NCBI GenBank assembly: GCA_900547815.1
Contig: URHY01000032.1
Coordinates: 1-23,326 of the forward strand
Source: an uncultured Solobacterium sp.
GTDB lineage: Bacteria; Bacillota_I; Bacilli_A; Erysipelotrichales; Erysipelotrichaceae
Reading direction: 5' to 3'
Length of the DNA stretch: 23,326 nt
The stretch's first letter is position 1. Every line of letters starts with the position of its first letter. Positions 8,581 to 17,174 of the stretch are shown here, piece after piece. The translations under genes and the position numbers were made by a program. The notes under the pieces are model-generated. The model made no database searches and had not been told where the DNA came from. It saw only the letters and a list, made by a program, of their open reading frames with translations.

Positions 8581-8593
8581 GTTTGCTTGAAAG

Positions 8594-8604
8594 TATAGTA
8601 AAAT
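8594..8604 (+). promoter_or_regulatory. Candidate jetA promoter (-10) implying a leaderless mRNA
   Basis: Two overlapping -10 candidates, TATAGT (8594-8599) and TAAAAT (8599-8604), lie directly before jetA. Starts placed about 7 nt past them fall at 8606 and 8611; 8611 is the A of the jetA ATG. There is no SD. No convincing -35 is present at 16-18 bp (weak TTCCTT at 8572-8577). Confidence 0.4.
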
Positions 8605-8610
8605 TTAAAT

Positions 8611-10083
8611 ATGAAAATCAATGAAAAACTAACAAAACCAATTACAGAAGTAAATTATTTGCGAGCTGAAAATGTAGATCGATACAGAGTAATTATTCGA
8701 TTTTTTTATGAACAATATGAGAAAATTCAGTACTGGCTATATAAAGAAGATGTGTTTGAGGCTATGATTCAAACTGGCATTTTTCCTGATTATACACTAG
8801 ACCAATGTCAATCGGATTTATCTTCATTAACGGAATGGAAAAATTTAATTGCGATCCAAGATACATCGAAAGTAACGTCAATTGAGGAGTTTAAAAATAG
8901 AAAATATCGTTATCAATTATCTGAGTATACGATTGAAATTGAACGTATGACTTTAAAACTAGAAAATTTGCAAGTTGAAGGTGCTTCTCTTGAACCAACG
9001 TTACTTGAAAGAATTCAATATCAAATTATGTGTATTGAAGCTTTACAAGATGCAAGTATGGAAGAAATTCATACGTGGTGGAAAGATTTAAATGCAAATT
9101 TTATTCGTTTAAACCAAAATTACCAAGACTATATTCGAACTTTAAATAACGCAAAAGCAGAAGAAATGATGAAAACAGAGTCATTCTTATTATTTAAAGA
9201 AAAAATTATTTCTTATCTAAGAAATTTTGTCAAAGGCTTACAAGAACACGCCATGATTTTAGAGGATTATATTCAAAATATACCATTTGAAAACATTGTT
9301 GTTTTGATTGAAAAGACTGTGAATTATGAAATGTCTATTCCAAGAATAGATGATAAAATTCAAAAACAAGATGTATACGACAATTTTATGGCAAGATGGG
9401 ACAGCATATATAGCTGGTTTGTAGGTAAAAATGGAATTAGCGAAGTAAATCGTATGTCCGATATAACGAATGAAATCATTCGTAAAATCACACGCTATGC
9501 CCAACAGATTGGAGAACTACAAAATCAAGGTGCCAATCGAGCAGAAGAATACAAACATATTTCAGATTTATTTGGGAAATGCCAAGATTTAAGCCAAGCT
9601 CATAAAATGAGTGCCTTGTTTTTTGGTGTGGATAAACCACTACATATGCAAGCTATTTATAATCGAAACACAGATTCTATTGATAGTGGGGTATATGAAG
9701 AAGAAATAACGTACTATGCACTAGAACCCAGAACTCGTGTAGCTACAGTAAAAACAAAAAGACAACCAGCCCAAGATTACAATTTAGAAAGAGAACAGCA
9801 ACGATTAGAAATATTAGAACATAAACAAGCACAAAACGAAAAATTAAAAAATTACATTCGAGATGGAGTTGTTGACTTTGAAAAAATAGATATATTAGAT
9901 GGTGAATCTAGAAAAATACTATTATCGTGGTTATCTAAAGGATTAAATGATGCGAATAAAACCTCAAAAACAGATGATGGTCGCGAGTTCTATATTGATG
10001 ATTCAAATTTAAAAACAATAGAAGTCAAATGCGAAGACGGGATGTTTGTGATGCCTAGCTATCGTATTTGTTTTAAGGGGTAA
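8611..10083 (+). CDS. jetA: Wadjet defence protein JetA, TIGR02677/DUF2397 type (kleisin-like)
   Basis: First subunit of a Wadjet SMC-type anti-plasmid complex, where JetA is the kleisin that bridges the JetC ATPase heads. The 490-residue sequence matches the TIGR02677 (DUF2397) pattern: an N-terminal winged-helix-like region with RYRVIIRFFYEQYEKIQYWL, a helical middle, the diagnostic stretch NRAEEYKHISDLFGKC followed by AHKMSALFFGV (about 312-340), ALEPRTRVATVKTKRQP, and a C-terminal helical/winged-helix end. No enzyme motif is expected or seen. The start is the first ATG after an in-frame stop at 8599; no SD precedes it, so initiation is probably leaderless. It heads jetABCD, with jetB 8 bp downstream. 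Family assignment is by recalled motifs, not a search. Confidence 0.88.
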   Translation: MKINEKLTKPITEVNYLRAENVDRYRVIIRFFYEQYEKIQYWLYKEDVFEAMIQTGIFPDYTLDQCQSDLSSLTEWKNLIAIQDTSKVTSIEEFKNRKYRYQLSEYTIEIERMTLKLENLQVEGASLEPTLLERIQYQIMCIEALQDASMEEIHTWWKDLNANFIRLNQNYQDYIRTLNNAKAEEMMKTESFLLFKEKIISYLRNFVKGLQEHAMILEDYIQNIPFENIVVLIEKTVNYEMSIPRIDDKIQKQDVYDNFMARWDSIYSWFVGKNGISEVNRMSDITNEIIRKITRYAQQIGELQNQGANRAEEYKHISDLFGKCQDLSQAHKMSALFFGVDKPLHMQAIYNRNTDSIDSGVYEEEITYYALEPRTRVATVKTKRQPAQDYNLEREQQRLEILEHKQAQNEKLKNYIRDGVVDFEKIDILDGESRKILLSWLSKGLNDANKTSKTDDGREFYIDDSNLKTIEVKCEDGMFVMPSYRICFKG

Positions 10084-10091
10084 ATCTACTT

Positions 10092-11225
10092 ATGGATGCA
10101 TTACAAGAATTATTAAAACGCAAATGGATTCTACGAAAAGAAGATCCAGACTTATATAACATGGTGAGAGATTCAGTAAAAGAGATTCGTAAATTTGTAC
10201 AAGAAAAATTCGGCTATATGATTATCGTTACTCCATATCTAATCAAATTAGAAAAAATACCTGGCTATGTTGAAGAATGGATGGGAATACAAGAATTTCA
10301 ATCCGTTCAAGAATATCAAATGTTTTGTTTTGTATTATTGTTTTTGGAATCAAAAGAACGCGAGGAACAATTCGTATTATCTTCCTTAACAGAATATATT
10401 CAGATGCAATTTCAAGATGGAGTGATTGATTGGACACACTTTAATACCCGAAGACAATTGGTACGTGTATTAAAATATTGTCTATCGATTCACATAATTG
10501 AACTTGATGATGGAAGTGAAGAAGGTTTTATCAAAAACAAGGATACGGAAGCTTTATATGAAAACACAGGATATTCTCGATATGTCATTCGGAATTTTGC
10601 CCACGATATAATGGATATTCATTCATTGGAAGATATAAAAAAATCAGAGTGGTTTTCTATGGAAGAAGATCGAGGTGTCGTAAGAAGACAAAGAGTGTAT
10701 AGACGTTTTTTGTTGTCTCCAGGCATCTACAGAAAAGACAAAAATGATGAGGATTTTGTGTATATTCGACATTATTATCGTCAAATTGAAAAGGATTTTC
10801 AAAGTATTATGCCATGCAATCTACATTTACATGCATCAAGCGGCTATATTGTTCTTGACGAAGATTGTAATGTAGGAACTATTTTTCCAAGCCGAAACAC
10901 AATATCGGATTTAGTTTTGGTTTGTATGCAACAAATTACTAAGAAAATAAAAAATAGAACGTTAAATGTAAATGATGAGGAAATCACATTTATAGAAAAA
11001 GAACTATTGTTGAAATGGATACGTAAGTGGATCAAAGAGAATTTAGTGTTTCTTCCTAAAAAATATCAAGACATGGGAGAATCTTTAGTAAGTGAAAATG
11101 TACTAGCTACAATGAAAAGTTATGGATTTCTAGATGAAGAAGAGAATCGAATAAAAATCAATCCGATTTGTGGAAAAATTGGTGGTGGATTTGATGTTGA
11201 GGTGAAAAAAAATGTTAACAAGTAA
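10092..11225 (+). CDS. jetB: Wadjet defence protein JetB, TIGR02678/DUF2398 type (KITE-like)
   Basis: Second Wadjet subunit; in characterised systems JetB is a KITE-type winged-helix protein that binds the kleisin JetA and helps load the SMC complex. The 377 residues resemble TIGR02678 (DUF2398): N-terminal ALQELLKRKWILRKEDPDLYNMVRD, then the YVEEWMGIQ region, a helical QEYQMFCFVLLFLES segment, RRQLVRVLKYCLSIHIIELDDG and the ALYENTG...RYVIRNF element, followed by a long C-terminal part. It starts 8 bp after jetA with AAGGGG at 10075-10080 (11-nt gap, rather long). Its last 14 bases overlap jetC, indicating co-translation. Position between jetA and jetC supports the call. Confidence 0.87.
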   Translation: MDALQELLKRKWILRKEDPDLYNMVRDSVKEIRKFVQEKFGYMIIVTPYLIKLEKIPGYVEEWMGIQEFQSVQEYQMFCFVLLFLESKEREEQFVLSSLTEYIQMQFQDGVIDWTHFNTRRQLVRVLKYCLSIHIIELDDGSEEGFIKNKDTEALYENTGYSRYVIRNFAHDIMDIHSLEDIKKSEWFSMEEDRGVVRRQRVYRRFLLSPGIYRKDKNDEDFVYIRHYYRQIEKDFQSIMPCNLHLHASSGYIVLDEDCNVGTIFPSRNTISDLVLVCMQQITKKIKNRTLNVNDEEITFIEKELLLKWIRKWIKENLVFLPKKYQDMGESLVSENVLATMKSYGFLDEEENRIKINPICGKIGGGFDVEVKKNVNK

Positions 11226-14200
11226 ATGGCATATGTATCGTATGGGCTTGATTGATTTTTGGTATTATACGAATGAAGAATTTTATTTTAAAAATGGTCA
11301 TATTCTATTAAGAGGAAGTAATGGAAGTGGAAAATCGGTTACTATGCAAAGTTTTATTCCAATCTTATTAGATGGAAATAAGAACAGTGAACGTTTGGAT
11401 GCTTTTGGTACTAAAGCTCGAAAGATGGAAACATATTTAATTGATGAAAATTCAAATCGAGATGAAAGAATTGCATATTTATACTTAGAATTCAAAAGAG
11501 AAGATTCCAATATTTTTAAAACGATTGGAATGGGAATGAGAGCACGAAAAAACAAGCCAATGGAAACTTGGTATTTTGTGATTGAAGACAATCAACGCAT
11601 TGGTAAAGATATTCAGCTTATGGAGCATAATTTAGCAATATCGAAACAAAGTTTAAAAAATAAAATTCAAAATCAATTCATTGAAACACAACGCGAATAT
11701 ATGGCTCGAGTGAATCAAGCTTTATTTCAATTTCCAACATTGGATGATTATAAAGAAAGTATCAATTTGTTGGTTAAATTGCGCTCTCCAAAATTAAGCA
11801 ATTCATTAAAGCCTACAATAATCAATGAATTGTTGTCAGAATCTTTACAACCTTTAAGTGAAGAAGATTTACGTCCTTTGACAGAAGCCTTGTCGAATAT
11901 GGACGAAGTTCAAAACCGTTTAGAAGTATTAAAACAAAGTCAACAAGCAGCTAAATCGATTCAAAATGTATATGAACAATATAATTATGCTCTATTAGAT
12001 AAGAAGAGTTTACAATATATAGAACAAAAAAATAAATTGGACGAATTAACAAAGAAACAAAAAGAGTTAAATGACAGAAAGAATCAAGTACAAAAAATGA
12101 TTTTTGAAATCAAAAAACAAGTAGACAATATAACAGTAGAAAAAACTGTGCTTAAAGAAGAATATAGTGGTTTGGCAAAACAAGACCTACTTCAATTGGC
12201 TAGTGATGTACAACGCCATAAAGAAGATTTAATGCAACAAGAAAAAGCTTTAAAGAATAAGACACAACAAGAATCGAATAAAGATAATGCATATGTTTCA
12301 TGTAAATTAAAATATGATAAACAAAAAGATTATAATGATTCTTTAGAATATGAGATTCATAAAAGCTTCAAACAATTGAATGAATTGAATGAAAATATGC
12401 AGTTTGATGAGCATATATCTTTAAAACAAGAATTTTTAACCAATTTAAATCATGATTATGATTTTAACTATACAAAATCAAAAATAGACAAAGAATTAAG
12501 TGTATTAAATCAAGGGTTGGAATTGTTTCAAAAAATGAATAATCAAAAAGTATTACTGAATCATGTACAAGATGATTATGCAAAAGAACAAAGCTTATTA
12601 GAACAAATTGAAACAGAACTAAAAGCATATCAAGAACAATTTCGATTGTTGAAAGAAGAATATCATGAAAAATTTTTAGCTTGGAATGAATCCAATCAAA
12701 TTTTAAAAATGGATGCATCGACAATGAAGATTTTTTTTGAGATTATATCTGATTATGGAAATAGTGAACGATATTATGAAATTGATCAGGATATTCACAA
12801 TCGTTATGTATGGTACTTAAAAAATCAAACAGAAACAGTTTCAAGATTATCTATTGAAATAAAACAATTCATGAATGAGTTAAAAAAGATTCAAGAACAA
12901 TATGAATATTGGAACGATTTAAAAGATCCTCAACCAGATATTGTCAAAGAACAAGAAGAGGCAAGACATTACTTGGAGGAAAAAAATATCCCGTTCATTC
13001 CTATGTATACTTTGTTGGATTTTGATGATTCTTTAAGCCAAGATGAAAAAAATAATATTGAAGAACAATTATTAAGCAGTGGTTTGATGACGGCTTTAAT
13101 TATTCCTGATATATATCAAAAAGAGGTTTTAAATTTACCAAAAGGTATGAAAGAATCCTTCTTGTTTACACATAACAAAATAGAAAATTTGACTGTTTAT
13201 ATTTTACATTCTAAAATTGAATACAATTCTTTATGTAAAGCCTTTGGCTTAAATGAAGGTTCTGTAAAATTCTTTGACAATGGCTTAGAAATAGGAAATA
13301 TTTGCAGCGTTATTAGTCAAACAAGGCAATCCATTTTTATTGGTAAGGCTTCTAGAGAAGCGTATCGAAAAAGCCAACTGGATAAACTGCAAGAAGAGAT
13401 ACATATAAAAAAGCAAGATATTCAAGAATTGGAAAGCAATTTGAAAATTGCACAGGATAAAGTAAAAGTTTTGGAAAAAGAATATGCGGAATATCCTAAA
13501 AAAGCCGATTTAGATTCTAGTTTATTAGATGTAAATCGTATGCTTTTAAAGCAAGAACATTCCATTGAACAAATAAAAAAATATATTGAACAAAAAAATC
13601 AATATCAAATATGTATTCAAAATATGAATAAAGAAATAACAAATATTTCTGAGAAATTAGGAATCTCGAACACAGAGGATGTTTTTAGATTAAGAAAAGA
13701 TTTATTTATTGAATATAAAGATGAACTTGTTCAAATGGAATCTATACATGAAAAATATATTGTGAATATAGATTTGTTTATATCTTTAGAATCGCAATTG
13801 GAAGATTTAAGAATGGATTTGGATTCTATTCGATACGAGAAGAAACAATTGGAAATTCAGCTTCAAAAACTACAACAATTGATTTCAGTAAAAGAAGCAC
13901 AATTGAATGAGATGGGATATGAAAAAATCAAAGAACGAATGGAAAAAATTATGAATCGCTTGGATGAAATTCCAAAAATCATTTCAAATCTATATCAAGA
14001 AGATGGAAGATGGCAAAATACTCAGGAACAATGTCAAAAGAATATTCTAGAAAATGCTTCTTTAATTGAAGTGCAAAGTACAAAAACGGAAAATTATAAA
14101 AAATATTATGAATCCGAATTGGATTTGGGGTATGTTTCAATTGAAGAAAAAAATCCAGTATACGTTCATAAACATGTAGTAAGTTCATATCCAAATTTAA

Positions 14201-15195
14201 AAAACAAAGATACTTTAGGAAACGATCTTCAAACTGTATTTTTTATGAATCGAGGTTTCTTGCAAGATTATAACCTTCATTTTATCACATTGTTTGATGA
14301 CCAAGAAGATACAATGGCACGCTTGGACATCAAGGCTCGTTATAAAGGAAAACAAATTGATTTTACAATGTTGTTAAAACAGCTAGAGATAGACATTGAA
14401 AAACAATCTGAATTGGTAAGTAGTCAAGACCGACATTTAATTGAAGATGTATTAGTGAATACAATTTCAAGTAAAATACGTATTCATATTCGAAGCAGTA
14501 AACGATGGATTGAAACAATGAACAAGTATATGAAAGAAATGAATACAAGTAGTACTTTAAAACTTGGATTACAATGGAAATCAAAAAAAGCAGAAAATGA
14601 AGATGAACTAAGTTCAGAATCTTTAGTTCGTATATTAGAAAAAGATTTACAATTGTTAAAAGAATCGGATTTTCAAGCACTATCCAATCATTTCCGTTCG
14701 AAAATCAAGTGTGCTAGAAGAAATGCAGAAGATCCAAACTCAAATTTGAGTTTTCATCAAGCAATGAAAAATCTATTAGATTATCGTTCGTGGTTTGATT
14801 TTACAATCATGTATGAAATTGGAAATGAAAAACGTAAAGAATTGACGAACAATCGCTTTTATGTATTTAGTGGTGGCGAAAAGGCTATGGCTATGTATGT
14901 TCCTTTGTTCTCGGCTGTAGCGGCAAAATTTGCCTATGCGAGTGAAGATGCACCTTTGATTATTGCATTGGATGAAGCATTTGCGGGTGTTGATTCTAAA
15001 AACATTGATTCCATGTTTGGGTTAATCAAAAAATTTGGTTTTGATTATATTATGAATTCCCAAGTTTTATGGGGCGATTATCCAAATGTAGATGCCCTAG
15101 CAATTTATGAACTATATCGTCAAAATGATGCAAAATATGTAACTACAATACGATATGAATGGGATGGCCATGTTAAAAGGTTGGTTGATGCATGA
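11212..15195 (+). CDS. jetC: Wadjet SMC-like ATPase JetC, TIGR02680 type
   Basis: The motor of the Wadjet complex: an SMC/MukB-like ATPase thought to extrude DNA loops and recognise small circular DNA. The 1327 residues run in SMC order. An N-terminal ATPase half carries Walker A GSNGSGKS (35-42). A long coiled coil follows (about 240-590), then a globular middle (about 590-720, with VPxx-like PDIYQKEVLNLP and FIGKASREAYR) standing where an SMC hinge would be. A second coiled coil (about 725-970) leads to the C-terminal half with ABC signature FSGGEKAM (1219-1226) and Walker B LIIALDEAFAGVD (Asp1254, Glu1255). All ATPase motifs are intact. SD GAGGTG (11199-11204) is 7 nt before the ATG, which overlaps jetB by 14 bp; its stop overlaps jetD by 4 bp (ATGA). 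Confidence 0.95.
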   Translation: MLTSKWHMYRMGLIDFWYYTNEEFYFKNGHILLRGSNGSGKSVTMQSFIPILLDGNKNSERLDAFGTKARKMETYLIDENSNRDERIAYLYLEFKREDSNIFKTIGMGMRARKNKPMETWYFVIEDNQRIGKDIQLMEHNLAISKQSLKNKIQNQFIETQREYMARVNQALFQFPTLDDYKESINLLVKLRSPKLSNSLKPTIINELLSESLQPLSEEDLRPLTEALSNMDEVQNRLEVLKQSQQAAKSIQNVYEQYNYALLDKKSLQYIEQKNKLDELTKKQKELNDRKNQVQKMIFEIKKQVDNITVEKTVLKEEYSGLAKQDLLQLASDVQRHKEDLMQQEKALKNKTQQESNKDNAYVSCKLKYDKQKDYNDSLEYEIHKSFKQLNELNENMQFDEHISLKQEFLTNLNHDYDFNYTKSKIDKELSVLNQGLELFQKMNNQKVLLNHVQDDYAKEQSLLEQIETELKAYQEQFRLLKEEYHEKFLAWNESNQILKMDASTMKIFFEIISDYGNSERYYEIDQDIHNRYVWYLKNQTETVSRLSIEIKQFMNELKKIQEQYEYWNDLKDPQPDIVKEQEEARHYLEEKNIPFIPMYTLLDFDDSLSQDEKNNIEEQLLSSGLMTALIIPDIYQKEVLNLPKGMKESFLFTHNKIENLTVYILHSKIEYNSLCKAFGLNEGSVKFFDNGLEIGNICSVISQTRQSIFIGKASREAYRKSQLDKLQEEIHIKKQDIQELESNLKIAQDKVKVLEKEYAEYPKKADLDSSLLDVNRMLLKQEHSIEQIKKYIEQKNQYQICIQNMNKEITNISEKLGISNTEDVFRLRKDLFIEYKDELVQMESIHEKYIVNIDLFISLESQLEDLRMDLDSIRYEKKQLEIQLQKLQQLISVKEAQLNEMGYEKIKERMEKIMNRLDEIPKIISNLYQEDGRWQNTQEQCQKNILENASLIEVQSTKTENYKKYYESELDLGYVSIEEKNPVYVHKHVVSSYPNLKNKDTLGNDLQTVFFMNRGFLQDYNLHFITLFDDQEDTMARLDIKARYKGKQIDFTMLLKQLEIDIEKQSELVSSQDRHLIEDVLVNTISSKIRIHIRSSKRWIETMNKYMKEMNTSSTLKLGLQWKSKKAENEDELSSESLVRILEKDLQLLKESDFQALSNHFRSKIKCARRNAEDPNSNLSFHQAMKNLLDYRSWFDFTIMYEIGNEKRKELTNNRFYVFSGGEKAMAMYVPLFSAVAAKFAYASEDAPLIIALDEAFAGVDSKNIDSMFGLIKKFGFDYIMNSQVLWGDYPNVDALAIYELYRQNDAKYVTTIRYEWDGHVKRLVDA

Positions 15196-16463
15196 TGAAT
15201 GAAGAATTTTGCCAATACTTATCTGATAATGAATTTTCAGAATTTATGCAACTATGGAAAAAACAATATGAAAAATATGGCACTTGCAAAGGAAGTATTG
15301 ATTTAGTATTAGATGACTCAAATCGCGAATGTATTAGTGGTTTAATGGGAAAAGATTATTATGGTGTTGATTGTGTGCATATTACTTTTCGCCAACTACA
15401 AAAGGCAATATTGAATACTAAATATGAGAATTGTGATTTTAACGAAGTGTTAAAAATGTACTTCAATGAAGATGTTTTGACAAATAAACATCGACAAGAA
15501 CAAGAACAGCTACGAGTTCAAAATATATTTAAACATTTTTTTAAACAGGAAGGCAAAAGTCAACAGTGGATTTATAATACATATACAAACCGTGATTCTG
15601 TTTATATTCGTATTGTTCAAGCTTCAAAAGAAAATGAACAAAAATGCATAAATACGGTATGTGTAGTGATGAAAGCTTTAAATCATTTGCCAATGTGGGA
15701 AAACAAGAAAGAAAATATATCTATTTTTGCGAGCTACCATACAAAAAATCCACATGCTTTTGATAAAAATACCTTTGCATATTATTTGATGATGCATGGA
15801 ATTGTTTATTTTTTAAAAGTTGATTTTCCTAAAACAAATCTAGAACAAAATGAAATTCTATATCGAGCAGGACTCTACCAAGATGGTATTAGTAATTATT
15901 GTAGTGTCGCAAGACTTCAAGCATTTAACGAAAATAATCAACCACATTTAGGTTGGGCAGGATTCTATGATTCATATGAAGCTCTAAATGTGAATATGGA
16001 TAACTTATTACATATTCATTTTATTACATGTTGTGATAGAGCATATATTGTAGAAAATCCATCTGTATTTCAGGCTTTATTGAAAAAAATAAAGAAAGAA
16101 AAAATCAAAAAAATTGGCTTAGTATGCACGAATGGACAATTAAATTATTCAGCCTATCTTCTATTAGATATATTGGTGAATTCGAATATAGAGATTTATT
16201 ATAGTGGAGACATGGATCCAGAAGGACTATTGATTGCTGATAAAATAAAACAGAGATATCCTAGTATAAAACTTTGGTGTTACGATGTAAGTCAATACGA
16301 AATTTCTAAATCGAAAGAACAAGCAACAGATCAAAGAATGCATATGTTAGATGCTTTAAAAGATGAGACGTTGATTCAAATCGGAAAATGTATCTCTGAA
16401 AATAAAAATAGAGTTGGATATCAAGAAAATATGATTGAGGAATATCACAAAAGTTTAGATTAG
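15192..16463 (+). CDS. jetD: Wadjet Toprim nuclease JetD, TIGR02679/DUF2399 type
   Basis: Nuclease subunit of Wadjet; relatives cut plasmid DNA once the SMC motor has enclosed it. The 423 residues show an N-terminal region with FRQLQKAILNTKY-like helices (DUF3323-like) and a C-terminal DUF2399 Toprim fold. The presumed catalytic acids are intact: YIVENPSVF with Glu288, and YYSGDMDPEGLLIA with Asp340 and Asp342; between them is GLVCTNGQLNYSAYLLL, typical of TIGR02679. This motif set separates it from DUF2220-type JetD of type I. Its ATG overlaps the jetC stop (ATGA); a second in-frame ATG follows directly. A terminator lies 8 bp after the stop. Inferred to be metal-dependent and inactive unless JetABC engages DNA. 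Confidence 0.92.
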   Translation: MMNEEFCQYLSDNEFSEFMQLWKKQYEKYGTCKGSIDLVLDDSNRECISGLMGKDYYGVDCVHITFRQLQKAILNTKYENCDFNEVLKMYFNEDVLTNKHRQEQEQLRVQNIFKHFFKQEGKSQQWIYNTYTNRDSVYIRIVQASKENEQKCINTVCVVMKALNHLPMWENKKENISIFASYHTKNPHAFDKNTFAYYLMMHGIVYFLKVDFPKTNLEQNEILYRAGLYQDGISNYCSVARLQAFNENNQPHLGWAGFYDSYEALNVNMDNLLHIHFITCCDRAYIVENPSVFQALLKKIKKEKIKKIGLVCTNGQLNYSAYLLLDILVNSNIEIYYSGDMDPEGLLIADKIKQRYPSIKLWCYDVSQYEISKSKEQATDQRMHMLDALKDETLIQIGKCISENKNRVGYQENMIEEYHKSLD

Positions 16464-16471
16464 ATATTAAA

Positions 16472-16500
16472 AAACGCCTATATCCATTGGATAGGCGTTT
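16472..16500. terminator. Bidirectional terminator between the Wadjet operon and ung
   Basis: A 10-bp perfect stem (16472-16481 with 16491-16500, AAACGCCTAT) with a 9-nt loop. On the minus strand it runs into six T and is a strong terminator for ung, whose stop codon (16478-16480) is in the stem. On the plus strand only TTTCATTGTTTTT follows, weaker but serviceable for jetD. Confidence 0.85.
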
Positions 16501-17137
16501 CATTGTTTTTAACTAGATATTCATTCGCAAGCTTAAAATGATTGTTTCCAAAGAAACCTCGATAAGCACTTAAAGGACTTGGATGCGGACTTGTAAGAAT
16601 TAAATGTTTTGGATTTGTCAATAATTTTTTGGCTTGGATAGCCTTAGCCCCCCACAATAAGAAGACAACAGGACCATCTTTTTCATTGATCCATCGCAAA
16701 GCTTCATTTGTAAAATTCTGCCATCCCATATCTTGATGTGATAAAGGTTTGTGTTCTTCAACTGTAAGAATGGTATTCATTAATAGTACTCCTTGTTTAG
16801 CCCAGTCCGTTAAATCGCCAGTACGATGTACAGGAGTTTGATACTCATTTTCTAGTTCTTTATACATGTTTTGTAAAGATGGAGGTAAAGGAAAGTTGTT
16901 TGGTACACTAAATGAGTAACCTTGAGCTTGTCCTGGACCATGATATGGATCTTGTCCTAAAATAACAACTTTTGTATCTTTTAAAGAAGTTGTTTTAAAA
17001 GCTGCAAAAATATTCTCTTTTGCAGGATAAATGTTTTTAGTCTTATATTCTTTAGCTAAAAAGTAGCGTAAATTTAGTAAATAGTCTTTTTGTATTTCTT
17101 GATCAAACAATTGATCCCAGTCATTATGCATAATCAT
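16478..17137 (-). CDS. ung: Uracil-DNA glycosylase (family 1)
   Basis: Removes uracil from DNA, opening base excision repair of deaminated cytosine or misincorporated dUMP. Family-1 motifs are complete: catalytic-water loop GQDPYHGPGQAQGYSFSV (Asp63, His66), LLMNTILTVE, VFLLWGAKA and the DNA-intercalation loop HPSPLSAYRGFFG (His185). The frame stays open 30 codons further upstream, but that extension is hydrophobic, runs across the promoter and overlaps folC. ATG at 17137 (MIMHNDW) has a weak GAAGTG 6 nt upstream and gives 219 residues, the usual length; ATG at 17131 is the alternative. It shares a symmetric promoter with the divergent folC. Confidence 0.96.
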   Translation of the reverse strand: MIMHNDWDQLFDQEIQKDYLLNLRYFLAKEYKTKNIYPAKENIFAAFKTTSLKDTKVVILGQDPYHGPGQAQGYSFSVPNNFPLPPSLQNMYKELENEYQTPVHRTGDLTDWAKQGVLLMNTILTVEEHKPLSHQDMGWQNFTNEALRWINEKDGPVVFLLWGAKAIQAKKLLTNPKHLILTSPHPSPLSAYRGFFGNNHFKLANEYLVKNNETPIQWI

Positions 17138-17158
17138 GTGATTCACTTCTTTCTTTAG

Positions 17159-17174
17159 TGATATAATAATACCA
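17159..17174. promoter_or_regulatory. Symmetric divergent promoter for folC (+) and ung (-)
   Basis: The plus strand reads TGATATAATAATACCA: a perfect extended -10 (TGA-TATAAT, -10 at 17162-17167) rightward, and on the minus strand TGG-TATTAT (-10 at 17171-17166) leftward. The two hexamers overlap by 2 bp. Predicted starts are 17174 (the A of folC ATG) and about 17159 (22-nt leader for ung). No good -35 is visible for either. Confidence 0.6.

Noticed and set aside
14363..14680. 105-codon minus-strand open frame inside jetC
   Set aside because: It lies wholly within the coding region of jetC, is low in complexity from AT-rich antisense codons, and has no SD.
16041..16230. JetD as a Toprim protein lacking its catalytic glutamate
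   Set aside because: The CTNGQ segment looked like a lost Toprim glutamate, but the acid is supplied earlier by ENP (Glu288), as in the TIGR02679 family.
8547..16500. Mobile element or prophage carrying the Wadjet genes
   Set aside because: No integrase, transposase, tRNA target, terminal inverted repeat or flanking direct repeat could be seen.
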